From assembly GCF_029407905.1 (NCBI RefSeq), contig NC_073635.1, positions 41,841,501 through 41,905,500 on the forward strand: a stretch of 64,000 nt of DNA. The letters are read 5' to 3'. The stretch comes from Bubalus kerabau (Eukaryota; Chordata; Mammalia; Artiodactyla; Bovidae). Shown one piece after another: positions 44,554-56,384 of this stretch (position 1 is its first letter; every line of letters starts with the position of its first letter). The position numbers were made by a program, and so were the translations under genes. Under the pieces are notes generated by a model. It was not told the origin of the DNA, made no database searches, and saw only the letters and a list, made by a program, of their open reading frames with translations.

Positions 44554-44872
44554 AATCCAAAAAATAAAACAAATAAATTTATATGCAAAATGGAAACAAA
44601 CACAGGTATAAAAAGCAACCTTGTGGTTACCAAGGGGAAGGAAGTAGGGTGACAAACTATGGGTATGGGATTAACAGATACAAATTACTATCAATATATA
44701 TAAAATAGATTAGAAACGAGGCTATACCAAATAACACAGGAAATTATACTCATTGTCTTGTAACAGCCTATTCTAATGGAATAAAATCTGCAAAAATACT
44801 GAATCACTATGCCGTACATCTGAAAGTAACACAGCAAGAAAAGCTATACTTCAGTTAAAAGATGAAGCTATT
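44554..44872 (+). mobile_element. L1 3' UTR fragment
   Basis: 'ggttaccaaggggaaggaag', 'aaaaatactgaatcactatg', 'gtacatctgaaagtaacaca' and 'agctatacttcagtta' follow the order of an old artiodactyl L1 3' UTR. It has no coding sequence. Confidence 0.75.
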
Positions 44873-46849
44873 TATTCTAAATTTCAAACTAACAGAAAAA
44901 ACCATGAGAAAACACACACATTATCTGTATACATTATCTATTTAGTTTTGCAATCATGAATCTTGAAGTTTTGCATGATATAAAATAAATTGTAAAAATG
45001 AAATACACATCTCCCTCTGAACTAAATCATCATGCCTAGATACAGGCATAACACAATGATCAAAAAACTGTTTACATGCATTGTATCTATTTTGAATATT
45101 AGTAGATATTGATTAAAAATCACTGCAGCATTAGGTGTGAAATATTATTTTAAAATGAAGTGATTTTGATTCTTGGTTATTTCCTACAGGTATGTTAAAC
45201 ACAAAGAGGTTTTGGCTAGGCTTCTTAAATTTAATGCAATCAGTAATTAGCACCAGTGCCATATAAATAGACACATTTGTGTTCAGAATGTGAGTATATA
45301 CTCTATTATATTTCACATGTAAGAAGTTCTAATAAAAATGTTGTTATGAAAAAAAAATGTTGTTATGAGAAAATGAAACTTGAATTTTAGTTCATGTTCC
45401 TGCAAATTCTAAAAAAAAATGAAGTTAAAGAACTGCCATCAGTCTATCCATACATAAAATAATATATTATAAGGGAGCTTAGAAAACACAGCTCATTACT
45501 TATTTTCTAAATGCTTTACTATGAACCAATGCATAAACACTGACTCTCAATAACATTAATATATTTGCAAATATGAAGGTATATATTCAATGAAGATAGT
45601 ATAGTATATAATATTATAGCATAATAAATGATACAAAGTAAAGAATATGTGAAGAAAATGAAATAATATAAAATAAGGTTAAATTTTAAAATCTATATTT
45701 GGATGCATATTAAATATGAGGGAAATTTTTTATTTCTAGAAAGAACTATTTTCTCCCCAATTCTTTGTGTGACATGGAAACATCAGACACTATCTCTAAT
45801 ACATACAAATACCCACAGAACATTGAAAAATGACAACAGACATTGTATAAAGTAACCTGGAAGCAAGGACTATGGTGGACAGTAGAGCATGTGTCAGGGT
45901 CATAGGAAAAGTTTTCACAGGTTTTCCTTTCAATAGATACATAGATTCATAAATGAAATCTACTGAATGCTTTTTGTCAGTGCCAGTCTTTAAATGAGAG
46001 GGATGACAAATGATACATTTTGTTGATTGCATTTAATCCATGGACATTATGTTTCCAGATAAAGCCTCTATAGACAGTGATCATATCATTATTCCTTGTG
46101 TGGAAAAATATTAAAAGTCCTTGCCACATTTGCAGTAAACTTTGTTCTTCAAAGTAAAGGTTAAATAGCAGTTTATAAAACATGGGTATCATAAAGAGAT
46201 AATCTTTCATTATCATCCTAAAGTAGAACAGAAAATGAAGAAGATTCTGTACAGGAAGCCCATACAAAACCCAGGGAAAGAAACTTGCCTCAGGCATAGC
46301 TGTAGTTAACACACTGGATGAAGACACACATCAATTCTACCTGTGTGTGTGGTTACACTTTCCATCTAATTTATTTCTCCTCCACTTTAACATTCTTCAA
46401 ATCCAGGAGGGTGACTATTATAAAAAAGTAAGATGAGGTGAAAAAAGCATCAGCTCTGAAGCTGTATATCATTGAGTTTGAACATCACTTATTAGCTGTA
46501 TGATGTTAAACAACTCATTAAATATCCATACGTTTTTATTCCATTATCATACCTACTTTATAAGTTTTATTGTGATGATAAATATACGAAACCTCTGTAC
46601 TATGGAATGATAATAATGGTCATTGATGAATGTGTGTTCTCCCAATGAAGACTGTTTAAATGCCTGAAGAAGTTTAGATTTTGAAAGAATGCACATTTAT
46701 ATACTACTAGCTTTATATACAACTATAGATATTAAGGAGAATGATTCAAAATGTCTGTATGACAGACAGAGAACTATGAATGATTATGCTAATTAAGATA
46801 AGAGAATATAAACTGGTTTTAGTATTCTCATACATGACTGAAGCAAATG
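44873..46849. other. Unassigned AT-rich sequence
   Basis: No gene recognised. Antisense frames at 45131-45316, 45796-46032 and 45977-46327 lack known domains. A short direct repeat AAAAATGTTGTTATGA occurs at about 45334 and again at 45356. Confidence 0.5.
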
Positions 46850-47020
46850 CAAAATGATACAGCCACTGTGAAAGATAGTTTGACAAGTTCTCACAAATGT
46901 AGGTATAATCTTAACATACAATTTGGGATTTGTGCTCTTGAATATTCACCCAACTAAATTAAAAGAATGTCTCCACAAAAACATATTTGCAAGTGTTTAT
47001 ATTTTCACTGTGTGTTGTGT
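46850..47020 (+). mobile_element. Old L1M 3' fragment, left part
   Basis: 'gatacagccactgtgaaaga' and the ORF2 C-terminal end to 3' UTR order match a mammalian L1M. It is interrupted by an antisense SINE at 47021 and resumes at 47223. Confidence 0.65.
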
Positions 47021-47222
47021 GTTCAGTTGCTCAGTTGTGTCCGATGCTGTGACCCTTTGGGAATGCAAGCCACCAGGCTCCTCCGTCTGTGGGATTTTTC
47101 AGGCTAGAATACTGGAGTGGGTTGCCATTCCCTTCTCCAAGGGATCTGTGCAATCCAAGAATTGAAACTAGGTCTCCTGCATTGCAGGTATATTCTTTAC
47201 CACTGAGCCACTGAGAAATCCC
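47021..47222 (-). mobile_element. ART2A-type SINE (antisense)
   Basis: The complement of the 3' end ('gttcagttgctcagttgtgt') and body ('actggagtgggttgccattc') runs to the complement of the tRNA-like head ('ttctttaccactgagccact'), ending 'gagaaatccctg'. It is inserted in the old L1M. Confidence 0.9.
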
Positions 47223-47530
47223 TGCAAGCTTCACTAATACCAAATATTGGAAACAACCACAATTTCCTTCAATAGGTTATTGGATAAACAAACATGTGGT
47301 ACGTGTTCAGAAGAGATCTAATGATTCAACAATAAAAAGAAATGAGTCTCCAAGCTAGGAAAAAACATGGAGGAAACTGTGTAGCACTGAATGAGAGAAG
47401 CCCATCTGAAAAGACTACATACTGTAAGATTCTAACAATATGATATTCTGGAAAAGACAAAATTACAGAGACAGAAAAAAAAAATATCAGTGATCTCTGT
47501 GTGGAAGAAGCTGAATGGGGGATAGTTGAA
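47223..47530 (+). mobile_element. Old L1M 3' fragment, right part
   Basis: 'ataccaaatattggaaacaa', 'ggataaacaaacatgtggta', 'ctacatactgtaagattcta' and 'tgatattctggaaaagacaa' continue the L1M from before the SINE. Confidence 0.7.
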
Positions 47531-48124
47531 TATGTGAGTTAATAAAGAGTGTGACTCCACTTATTGATATTTGATCCTTCTAGCTTTTATTCTTCATTCT
47601 TCCTTTTTCCCTTTCTGTCCACATTTGGACAAGCTGATAAGAAAATTTGGGTGCTTCTTCTTTTTAGCAGCATTGCGAATTCAAACCATGAGTCTCTACC
47701 TTTGGGAAATTTTCACTCCCTGTCCTACTTTTATTAATAAAATCCAAGTCAATTTTCATACAATGCTGTTTCAAATTACTTTCACACCTGTTTGGGATCC
47801 ACCCTACTCTCGCTACCAAGCCTGATTATGTGCCTAATTAACCTTTATACAATCTTTTAGTTTGTGTGTGGTATCATCATTATCATCAGAACCCAAGTTT
47901 TGTGGCAATCCAGCTGGGCCATGTTCACACCAGTTGGTGCTATGAGCAGTTGCTATTTCTGCTGCTTGCCGGTAGTATATTCTTTGTGTTAGTGGTTATC
48001 TTGCATTTTGAGCCGTGCTGCTTTATGTTGAGTTTTCTGAGTTTTACCCAGTCTCTGTCTTAAATTGTGTTTGGGGTTTCAAGATTTGGCATGCAGAAGC
48101 AAGAATATGAATTTAGGGTCCTCA
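47531..48124. other. Unassigned sequence
   Basis: No gene recognised. The composition is less AT-rich than neighbours, and the frame at 47571-47825 lacks a known domain. An old LTR is possible but not supported. Confidence 0.4.
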
Positions 48125-48135
48125 TTATGGTGGCT

Positions 48136-48953
48136 ATCAGATCTAGGCCCTTAAATCTATTTCTCACTTCCACTGTATAATCATAAGGGATTTGATTTAG
48201 GTCATATCTGAATGGTCTAGTGGTTTTCCCTACTTTCTTCAATTTAAATCTGAATTTGGCAATAAGGAGTTCATGGTCTGAGCCATAGTCAGCTCCTGGT
48301 CTTGTTTTTGCTGACTGTATAGAGCTTCTCCATCTTTGGTTGCAAAGAATATAATCAATCTGATTTCGGTGTTGACCATCTGGTGATGTCCATGTGTAGA
48401 GTCTTCTCTTGTGTTGTTGGAAGTGGTGTTTGTTATGACCAGTGCATTTTCTTGGCAAAACTTTATTAGTCTTTGCCCTGCTTCATTCCGTATTCCAAGG
48501 CCAAATTTGCCTGTTACTCCAGGTGTTTCTTGGCTTCCTACTTTTGCATTCCAGTCCCCTATAATGAAAAGGACATCTTTTTTGGGTGTTAGTTCTAAAA
48601 GGTCTTGTAGGTCTTCATAGAACCGTTCAACTTCAGCTTCTTCAGCGTTACTGGTTGGGGCATAGGTTTGGATACTGTGATATTGAATGGTTTGCCTTGG
48701 AAACGAACAGAGATCATTCTGTCTTTTTTGAAATTGCATCCAAGTACTGCATTTCAGACTCTTTTGTTGACCATGATGGCCACTCCATTTCTTCTGAGGG
48801 ATTCCTGCCCGCAGTAGTAGATATAATGGTCATCTGAGTTAAATTCACCCATTCCAGTCCATTTCAGTTCACTGATTCCTAGAATGTCGACATTCACTCT
48901 TGCCATCTCTTGTTTGACCACTTCCAGTTTGCCTTGTTTCATGGACCTGACAT
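48136..48953 (-). pseudogene. Inverted 5' segment of a BovB (endonuclease domain)
   Basis: Antisense BovB endonuclease sequence. The frame 48239-48739 is open for 166 codons with 'LFIIGDWNAKVGSQETPG', and the overlapping antisense frame at 48060-48458 carries 'GSDHELLIAKFRFKLKKVGK'. The segment runs from the start of the domain ('MKQGKLEVVKQEMARVNVDI', right edge) to 'FKGLDLI' at the left edge. It belongs to the same insertion as 48954-49266, since one 11-bp target-site duplication brackets both. Confidence 0.93.
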
Positions 48954-49266
48954 AACCAATTCCATTCTGCAGGAGACCAGCCCTGGGATTTCTTTGGAAG
49001 GAATGATGCTAAAGCTGAAACTCCAGTACTTTGGCCACCTCATGCGAAGAGTTGACTCCTTGGAAAAGACTCTGATGCTGGGAGGGATTGGGGACAGGAG
49101 AAGAAGGGGATGACAGAGGATGAGATGGCTGGATGGCATCGCTGACTTGATGGACGTGGGTCTGAGTGAACTCTGGGAATTGGTGATGGACAGGGAGGCC
49201 TGGCATGCTGCGATTCATGGGGTCGCAAAGAGTCGGACACGACTGAGTGACTGATCTGATCTTATC
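48954..49266 (+). mobile_element. BovB 3' end, sense part of the inverted insertion
   Basis: Starts at the BovB 'SNQSILKE'-type position ('aaccaattccattctgcagg') and runs to the 3' end 'actgagtgactgatctgatc'. The exact duplication TTATGGTGGCT lies at 48125-48135, before the inverted part, and at 49267-49277, after this part. Confidence 0.93.
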
Positions 49267-49277
49267 TTATGGTGGCT

Positions 49278-52090
49278 GTGTTCATATGTGCTGTCCTAGA
49301 CCTGTCTTTGTTTTTCAGATTGAACTGAATGTCTTGGTCCCAGAATGAACAGTGGCTGAGGCTAGCTAAGTTCAGGGAAACAAGTCTTCCTTGTGACTGC
49401 TAGTTGTGTTTGTCAACCAGGCCTTATCCTCTTTCTGTAGAGTGTTCAGGGGAAAAGAAGATACTTAAATGATAACACATATTCATTGAGTGGTCACTCT
49501 TGTGCAGCAAAAGGAGCTACTATTTGTCATACAGAGGTCGTATTCGTAAATGCAAATGGTTTACTAAGACGTCTGCTTTACCTGTGTTGCTGCTTCTTCC
49601 TATGCCTCTATCACTAGAAATGATCTTGATCTTCATGGCTATCTGGAAAATTACCCATGGCATATTCATAATTACTTTGGCAAATCCAAAGAGTTATTCC
49701 ACTGATGCCATGGAAAAGCCCTAAATCCTGAGTGTTAAGCCCTCAAATTATACTAACTTGGGGCTGTCTAGAAGAAAAAAAATTTATAAATCTGAGCATT
49801 GTAGAGTAGAGAGGAATCCCTGAAGTCTAACCTGTCCACCAACCCACCAAAAAATGGCTTCATTCAATCGACCGCTGGTAAATATTTTGAGGTTATACAG
49901 TTGGTTAAATTTTTTGTACATGGCTAATTCAACTTTTGTACAGTGGCTATTTCAACTTTTAGATAAAGTTTTAACCATACCTCCAAAGGTCACAGCAAAT
50001 CTTTACCTGGCTATAAAAAGGAAACTTCAACTGCTTTGTCATCACACACAGACTTTTCAGGCAAGGTCTTAATCTGATCCAACTTTTTCCAGAAACACAG
50101 GTATGACATCACATTGATAGCTTTCTCCTCAGAAGGGATGCATTTCACACTTGTTCAAGGCACAGAAATACTTACAAAGGATCTTCCAAAATGGGAATAG
50201 GCCATTGATTCACACAATGAAGGTCCATGCCCTCTTGGTTAAATTCCTAAAACCATTTGGTAGAATGAGGGCTGTTCCATCCCTCACACTTGCAAGAAAC
50301 AACAACTGACCCTCTTGGCACTCACAATATTAACAACAAATCCAAAATCTTTTAAGCCTTTTTGTGTTCTGGAAGCAAGATATTTCTTGCTTTAAATTTT
50401 TAGTTAGGCCATTTATACTGTTACTTAAAAACTGATTCATCTTGAATGTGGTATCCTATATCAAAAGGGTCTAGAATCTGTCCAAATTGCAATTCAATAG
50501 GCATTACTATTAGTGTCTCTCAGAGATGGCTTCATTTTAGTAAAGTGGAGGCTCTAGTAACCTCCTCTCAAACCTCTTGGAATCTCTGAATAATTCATGA
50601 TTGCTAGAAGTTGTCCTTGGCCTTCTGATGCAAAATGCTGTTCTCTGTGGCACCATGCTATATGCCTCTTGATCAACAATTGCTGTCCTCACGCCATGCT
50701 CTCCTGGAAATAGAAACTCTCTAAAGCTTTGATCCCTTGAGAACTTGATCCTCCATACATAGCTTCCCACTTAGGTAATATAGCATGCAGCAAGCTTTAC
50801 ACAGCTACCTTGTCCTCCTCATTATAAAATGTGGCCCAACTTGTGTCCTCTGTTATATCTATCTTGCTAGAGGGGTGATAAGACCTACCCTGCTCTTAGT
50901 ATGAGCATGAATGCCCGATACCACAATGCTGGAGGAGGGCAGTTCTTTCTCAGAAGTCTTGGCTACCTGAAGAACCCCTTGGGACCAAATGAGTGAATAG
51001 GAATTAAGGTACATACACTGCACAGTTGTTTTCAGCACCATTATATATTATGAAGCTCTCTGGAGATGTTATTATATGTTATATTCTCTCTGGAGAACAT
51101 CCCTTAGCCAGGAGGAATATTACATTTGATAAGTGTGCCTTAGCTTTTAATCACTACTTAGTCAACCATTTGTCTTTACCACTTTATGCTTCTCTGCTGA
51201 GGACTTCTTGTGATTTAATCTCTTGGTAATACTACCAGATCACTGTTTTGCAGGGATCAACTGTCTTAGTTAGCAACAAAAGGTGAGACCCCTACTCCAG
51301 ACCATAAATTGATGATATGCTTTAAAATTAAGTTGTCTTCAATTGTATCACACATGTATGATGTTTTAGAAAATAGCTAATTTTAAAGCAAATGCACTCA
51401 ATTCTAATGATGCCATCAAACTGCATACTAGTGGGGGAAATTGCATGGCACTATCACTTACTCCAGAATGAACATCAGTATAGCACGGGGAGGAGGAATT
51501 TACCTTCTATTTGAAGGAACACAACAGAAATCTCTGAGCCTCAAAGTGTAAACCCTCCGATCTGCAGAGAAAATGTGATGTTACCCTCACCCAAAACACA
51601 AAAAGCCTTTCATTGCTTCTCACTCAAGATGAATAGCAGTGGAAAATCTTTCTATAAAAGAAAATCCCACTCCAATCCCTGAATGTAGCCCATATGGACC
51701 AAAAAACTTCCCGGTAATTTTCTAATGTTGATTTATTCATTCACAATGATATTGTGCTTTATCCCCTAGTTAAAAAAGGCATTTTTTTTTTTTTTACAAA
51801 TTAAAACACTCTTTTACAATAATTATGTCAGTAAAGCTAGAAAGGACAAATTTAAGCCCCAGATATATTTTGTCTCAAGCATCGCTAGCGTTCATACAAT
51901 GACCAACCGAGTGGATGTTGTGCAAGGGTTTAGGACGTAAACCACTAGAATGATACAGAACAAAATATAAAAATGGACTTATTAAACAAAACTTAAAAAC
52001 ATATAAGTTGTGGAGTACACATTATGCTTTAAATATCTAACATCCTAAAACTTAGGATGGGCACTAATAGTCTATATATAGCATGAGCTT
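49278..52090. other. Unassigned sequence
   Basis: About 2.8 kb with no recognised gene or repeat. Antisense frames 50537-50770 and 50859-51041 and sense frames 49500-49724 and 49854-50072 have no domain I know. Composition is more balanced than the AT-rich blocks, so an old retroviral or other internal region is conceivable, but I see no protease, RT or integrase motif. Confidence 0.4.
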
Positions 52091-52093
52091 TGA

Positions 52094-52531
52094 AGGCACA
52101 ATGCCAAAAAACTGATGCCTTCAAACTGTGGTGCTGGAGTAGACTCCTGAAAGTCCCTTGGACTACAAGGAAATCAAACCAGTCAATTTTAAGGGAGATC
52201 AACCTTGAAGATGAACCTTTAAGGGAGATGAACCTTGATCAACCTTCAACCTTGAATTCCCTGGAAGGATTGATGCTGAAAGCTCCAGTATTTTGGTCAT
52301 CTGGTGCGATCAGATGACTCACTGGAAAAGTCCTTGATGCTGGGAAAGATTGAGGACAGAAGAAGAGGGCATCAGAGGATGAGATGGCTGGATAGCATCA
52401 CCGATGCAATGAAAATGAACTGGTACAAACTCCTGGAGACAGTATGGGACAGGAACGCCTGGCATGCTGTAGTCAATGGGGTCGCAAAGAGTCAGACATG
52501 ACTGGGTGACTGAGCAACAACAACAGCAGCA
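52094..52531 (+). pseudogene. BovB LINE 3' end with an internal 30-bp duplication
   Basis: C-terminal ORF2 remnant ('KTDAFKLWCWSRLLKVPWTT', 'RRGHQRMRWLDSITDAMKMN') with the 3' end 'gactgagcaacaacaacagc'. A 30-bp local duplication starts at 52191 and 52221 (AAGGGAGATC / AAGGGAGATG, each followed by AACCTTGA) and lengthens the frame relative to other copies. Confidence 0.88.
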
Positions 52532-54078
52532 CGACCTTTATGTTAATGAAGAACCATAATCAAAGTGATGGTCATACAAATTCAGTGGACTGGGAGGCAG
52601 AGTGTATTATTAGAGTCTGCAGCAGTGGGAGCACCTTTGTTAGCAATGTGACTTTCTTGGAAAAAGTGGGTCTTGGCAACCTACTCCCTAGTTTTAGTCT
52701 GTTCTTTTGTTGAGCAAATTCAAACCTGCTCAGGCACCAAAGGGGAGATGATATAGGTATCAAAGTATATATTTTGTCTGTTCATCCTGTAACCTTTGAG
52801 ATCTCTGTACATATAAGTATCTCTGTTCCAACTGATCACCAGATTGTAAAATGTAAAATCACAGGGCAGAGAAGTTTCTGCAGCTTGTCTGAGAGCTGAA
52901 CATTAATGATATCCTCAAAATGCTAGGCCAGGGACAAAGTGATGTATCTATTAACTTTGAGTTTATAAGTCAGTTTTAAAACAGCTGTGGAAGGCCATTT
53001 GCGTAAGTTCATTCAGCCATGTAATAGCAAAAGAGAGTCATTTACTCCCTCATTCCCCATCCTCTTACAATGATCAGTTGTATACATGCTAAACCAACTG
53101 AAGTCTGTTTCCTACCCTGGTGGGGGATACCCCTTTCCCTCACAACCTCCAGCAAGGGATAGGCCCAAATCTTTTTTTTTTTTTTTTTCCTTGTTCTGGA
53201 GTTAAGGGGATCATGGAGACCTAGGAGTCACAATTTCAGGCAGTCTTCAAATTCATTCTGTCCAGGTATTCTTGATCTGAGCATCATGGATTACACAATT
53301 CTTTTTACTGAGGTTATGTGAACTAACCTTCCATCTGCTCAGGCCAGTGCAAGGTAGGTGGGATGGGAATGGTGGAAGGGGAGAGGAAAAGAGAAGAGAG
53401 AGAGAAAAAGGAAAGAGAGTGAGTGAGTCTTGGAGTGAGGGCTAACTTGCAGTGACTCTCAGTTACCCGAGAGTTCAACTGGAACAAAAAGGATATGATT
53501 ATATGCAACATAAAAATAATTGACAACAGTTGAATTTATGTTCCATGGAAGTTATTGTTAGAGAAGCTGCTATGTTGGCAAATAGCATAGTTTGTGAGTT
53601 AAAATGATTCTCAACACCTAAAAATACTTTTTCTTTGGGTAATTGAGTCCACTGTTATAGTTTCATTACTATGATAGTTTTGGTTATTGATCAAGTGAGT
53701 TATAAAGGTAATAGCCAAAAATATTTGATTTGGATTCACCAATCCAAATGTTTTTCTCTAAATATTTTCAGTTCATAAGGGCATATACATCTGCCACATA
53801 AATATCCAGTACGTGAGGAGTTTGTTGTGTTTCCAAAGAAAGAAATCCTAATGGGTGTGTCTTAGTAATTCAGTGCTGAATTTATTTAGATAAACTATTA
53901 GATTTGAACTATAAGTCTATATAAGGGTATCTATAGATCAGTATGTCCATAGATAAAAATACCATGTGATGTTCAGCCCATCATAGAAAAGATCTCATGT
54001 CTTTTGCTACTGGCAACTCTTTGCTATGATGATGCACCATTTTATTGGTTTATCCACCTTAGAGGTAGGTGATTAAGA
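52532..54078. other. Unassigned sequence with a purine-rich tract
   Basis: 53361-53430 is GA-rich low-complexity ('aaaagagaagagagagagaa'). A T-run lies at 53172-53188. The remainder is unassigned and I see no gene. Confidence 0.5.
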
Positions 54079-54110
54079 TATTGTCTATTCCCCCACCACC
54101 CCCATTGGTG

Positions 54111-54690
54111 GTATTTATTTTTATTTTTTTTAATTTAATTTTATTTTTAAACTTTACAAAATTGTATTAGTTTTGCCAAATATCAAAATGAATCCACCAC
54201 AGGTATACATGTGTTCCCCATCCTGAACCCTCCTCCCTCCTCCCTCCCCATACCATTCCTCTGGGTCGTCCCAGTGCACTAGCCCCAAGCATCCAGTATC
54301 GTGCATCGAACCTGGACTGGCGACTCGTTTCATACATGATATTATACATGTTTCAATGCCATTCTCCCAAATCTTCCCACCCTCTCCCTCTCCCACAGAG
54401 TCCATAAGACTGTTCTATACATCAGTGTCTCTTTTGCTGTCTCGTACACAGGGTTATTGTTACCATCTTTCTAAATTCCATATATATGCGTTAGTATACT
54501 GTATTGGTGTTTTTCTTTCTGGCTTACTTCACTCTATATAATAGGCTCCAGTTTCATCTACCTTATTAGAACTGATTCAAATGTATTCTTTTTAATGGCT
54601 GAGTAATACTCCATTGTGTATATGTACCATAGCTTTCTTATCCATTCATCTGCTGATGGACATCTAGGTTGCTTCCATGTCCTGGCTATT
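54111..54690 (-). mobile_element. Bovine L1 3' end (antisense, about 580 bp)
   Basis: The complement of a young-looking L1 3' UTR ('gaaccctcctccctcctccc', 'gggtcgtcccagtgcactag') is followed by the ORF2 C-terminal end, and it is close to 26970-27500 of the full-length copy. TATTGTCTATT occurs at 54079-54089 and 54687-54697 and may be the target-site duplication, partly overlapping L1 sequence. About 20 bases of non-L1 sequence ('cccccaccacccccattggt') lie between the left copy and the T-rich tail. Confidence 0.9.
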
Positions 54691-54697
54691 GTCTATT

Positions 54698-56380
54698 TTT
54701 AATGAGCACAGAGCTATATATTTATGAAATGGCTCAGGCCTTAGGGGTCAGGTTTGTCTTTCGATTAGAGGCTTACCTAATTAATGCTTAATACTTATTT
54801 TGTTAACCAAAGATGAGAGGGCTGCAGTGGAAAACATTGGCTGCTTTTTAATGATACAATAGTTTACATTAAGATCCTTTCACAGAGCAGTCAGTAGCTA
54901 CTCAAGACAGAGATGCAGCTCTGAAATCCACAGGCCCAAACTGGATAATATCAGGTGAGTCTTGCTGACAAAAGTTCTTGTCAGATATGAGGTTGACAGC
55001 TAACATTTTCAGTCTCACAGGCACACAAAGAAGTTGAGAATCTCCAATATAAAATATAAAAGCATAAAAATTAATAAAGTAATAACTTGGAAAACAACAA
55101 AAAAAGGATTTTATTCTTAAAAAATGTTCAGAGACTCCACAGTAAAGTTTAATTTATAATTTTTTTACTGCATCTAAAGCTTCTTGGTCTAAGGGGTTCA
55201 ATTCAAATTTAAATATATATCTGTTTTTTTGGTATAAAGGCTGTACCAATTTCTAGACATAGAATGTGCTATTCCCAATTTACAAATAAGTCAATTGGTC
55301 TTAGGCCAATTTATTTATAATTGGTGGCTGAAGGGTCAATAGTTTGCTATCAGCAAAACATTCATACATCTACCATTATTTCATATTATATTAGAGAGTA
55401 TTCAAACTTTTGATGTCAGGTTGCTGGCATACCAAAAAAATGCAGGGAATCTTATTTTTATTTTTATTTTGGAGAACAATAAGAAGTAAAGCATTGGTGA
55501 TATCCAAAGCAAAATACCAATTGTGTCTGTTTTAATATATTTCTTTGTTGATACATATATAGATATAGCAAAATATAAACTAACAACACACACAATTAGG
55601 AGGCCAGTACTGTAAGTGCAGTGGTGATTATTTTCTTATCCAAGACTCTGTCATCCACAGAAAGTTCCAAGTACCACTAGCCTTCATAGGCCAGGGAGAG
55701 TTATTATACTTGAAAACCATACTGAATAACACCATTGCTTTAATAAATTTTCTGTGAGATTATATTCTTCTTATCCTGACTGTGGTATTATTTCAATTGT
55801 ACAATTGTGGCAGTCTTTATGGATAAAGAATGTTATTGCTGTGTATAACATTGATTTCTGTAGAAGCCAATGATGTGAGTAGCAATGCATGTATTTATCA
55901 ATATGTCCAAAGGATAGCTCTGAATGTTCATCATCCCCTTTTTCGTGACTTAGTAAAGTGTTGGCTCAGAAGGTCTGAGTTAGTTCAGCAGAAAATAGGT
56001 TAGTATTAATTATTGGAATCATAAGTGTTCCGTTTTATAACAAGGATAGTTCTCAAACTAGGGAGTTCTAATTATTACATGGTTACATGGATCATCTCTG
56101 CTTCTCCCAAATTAAACATATAGAGAGCATTATTTAGATGGGATGCCTTTCTATTGGAACTTGGTTATGACATTTGTAAACCATCTGTGCTCAGTCTAAG
56201 CCATAGGATAATGAGAGTTTGGGAGAGTATGTGTTCTCTGCTATGAAGTCTTTCTCCCATTAAGCCCTATATCTGCACCATTTGGTACTAATGATGTGTG
56301 TCCATGAACATTTGACATGACAGTCTGACAAGGTTTTGATAAGCTGAAGTGTCGTGTGACTCAGGTAAATTGTATGCAGA
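54698..56380. other. Unassigned sequence
   Basis: No gene or repeat recognised. The antisense frame 55402-55593 has no domain I know. Confidence 0.45.
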
Positions 56381-56384
56381 TGAC

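Noticed and set aside
49278..56380. Whether the unassigned 49.3-56.3 kb interval is an ancient endogenous retrovirus
   Set aside because: Composition and short antisense frames raised the idea, but I found no protease, RT, integrase or envelope motif and no paired LTRs. It is left unassigned.
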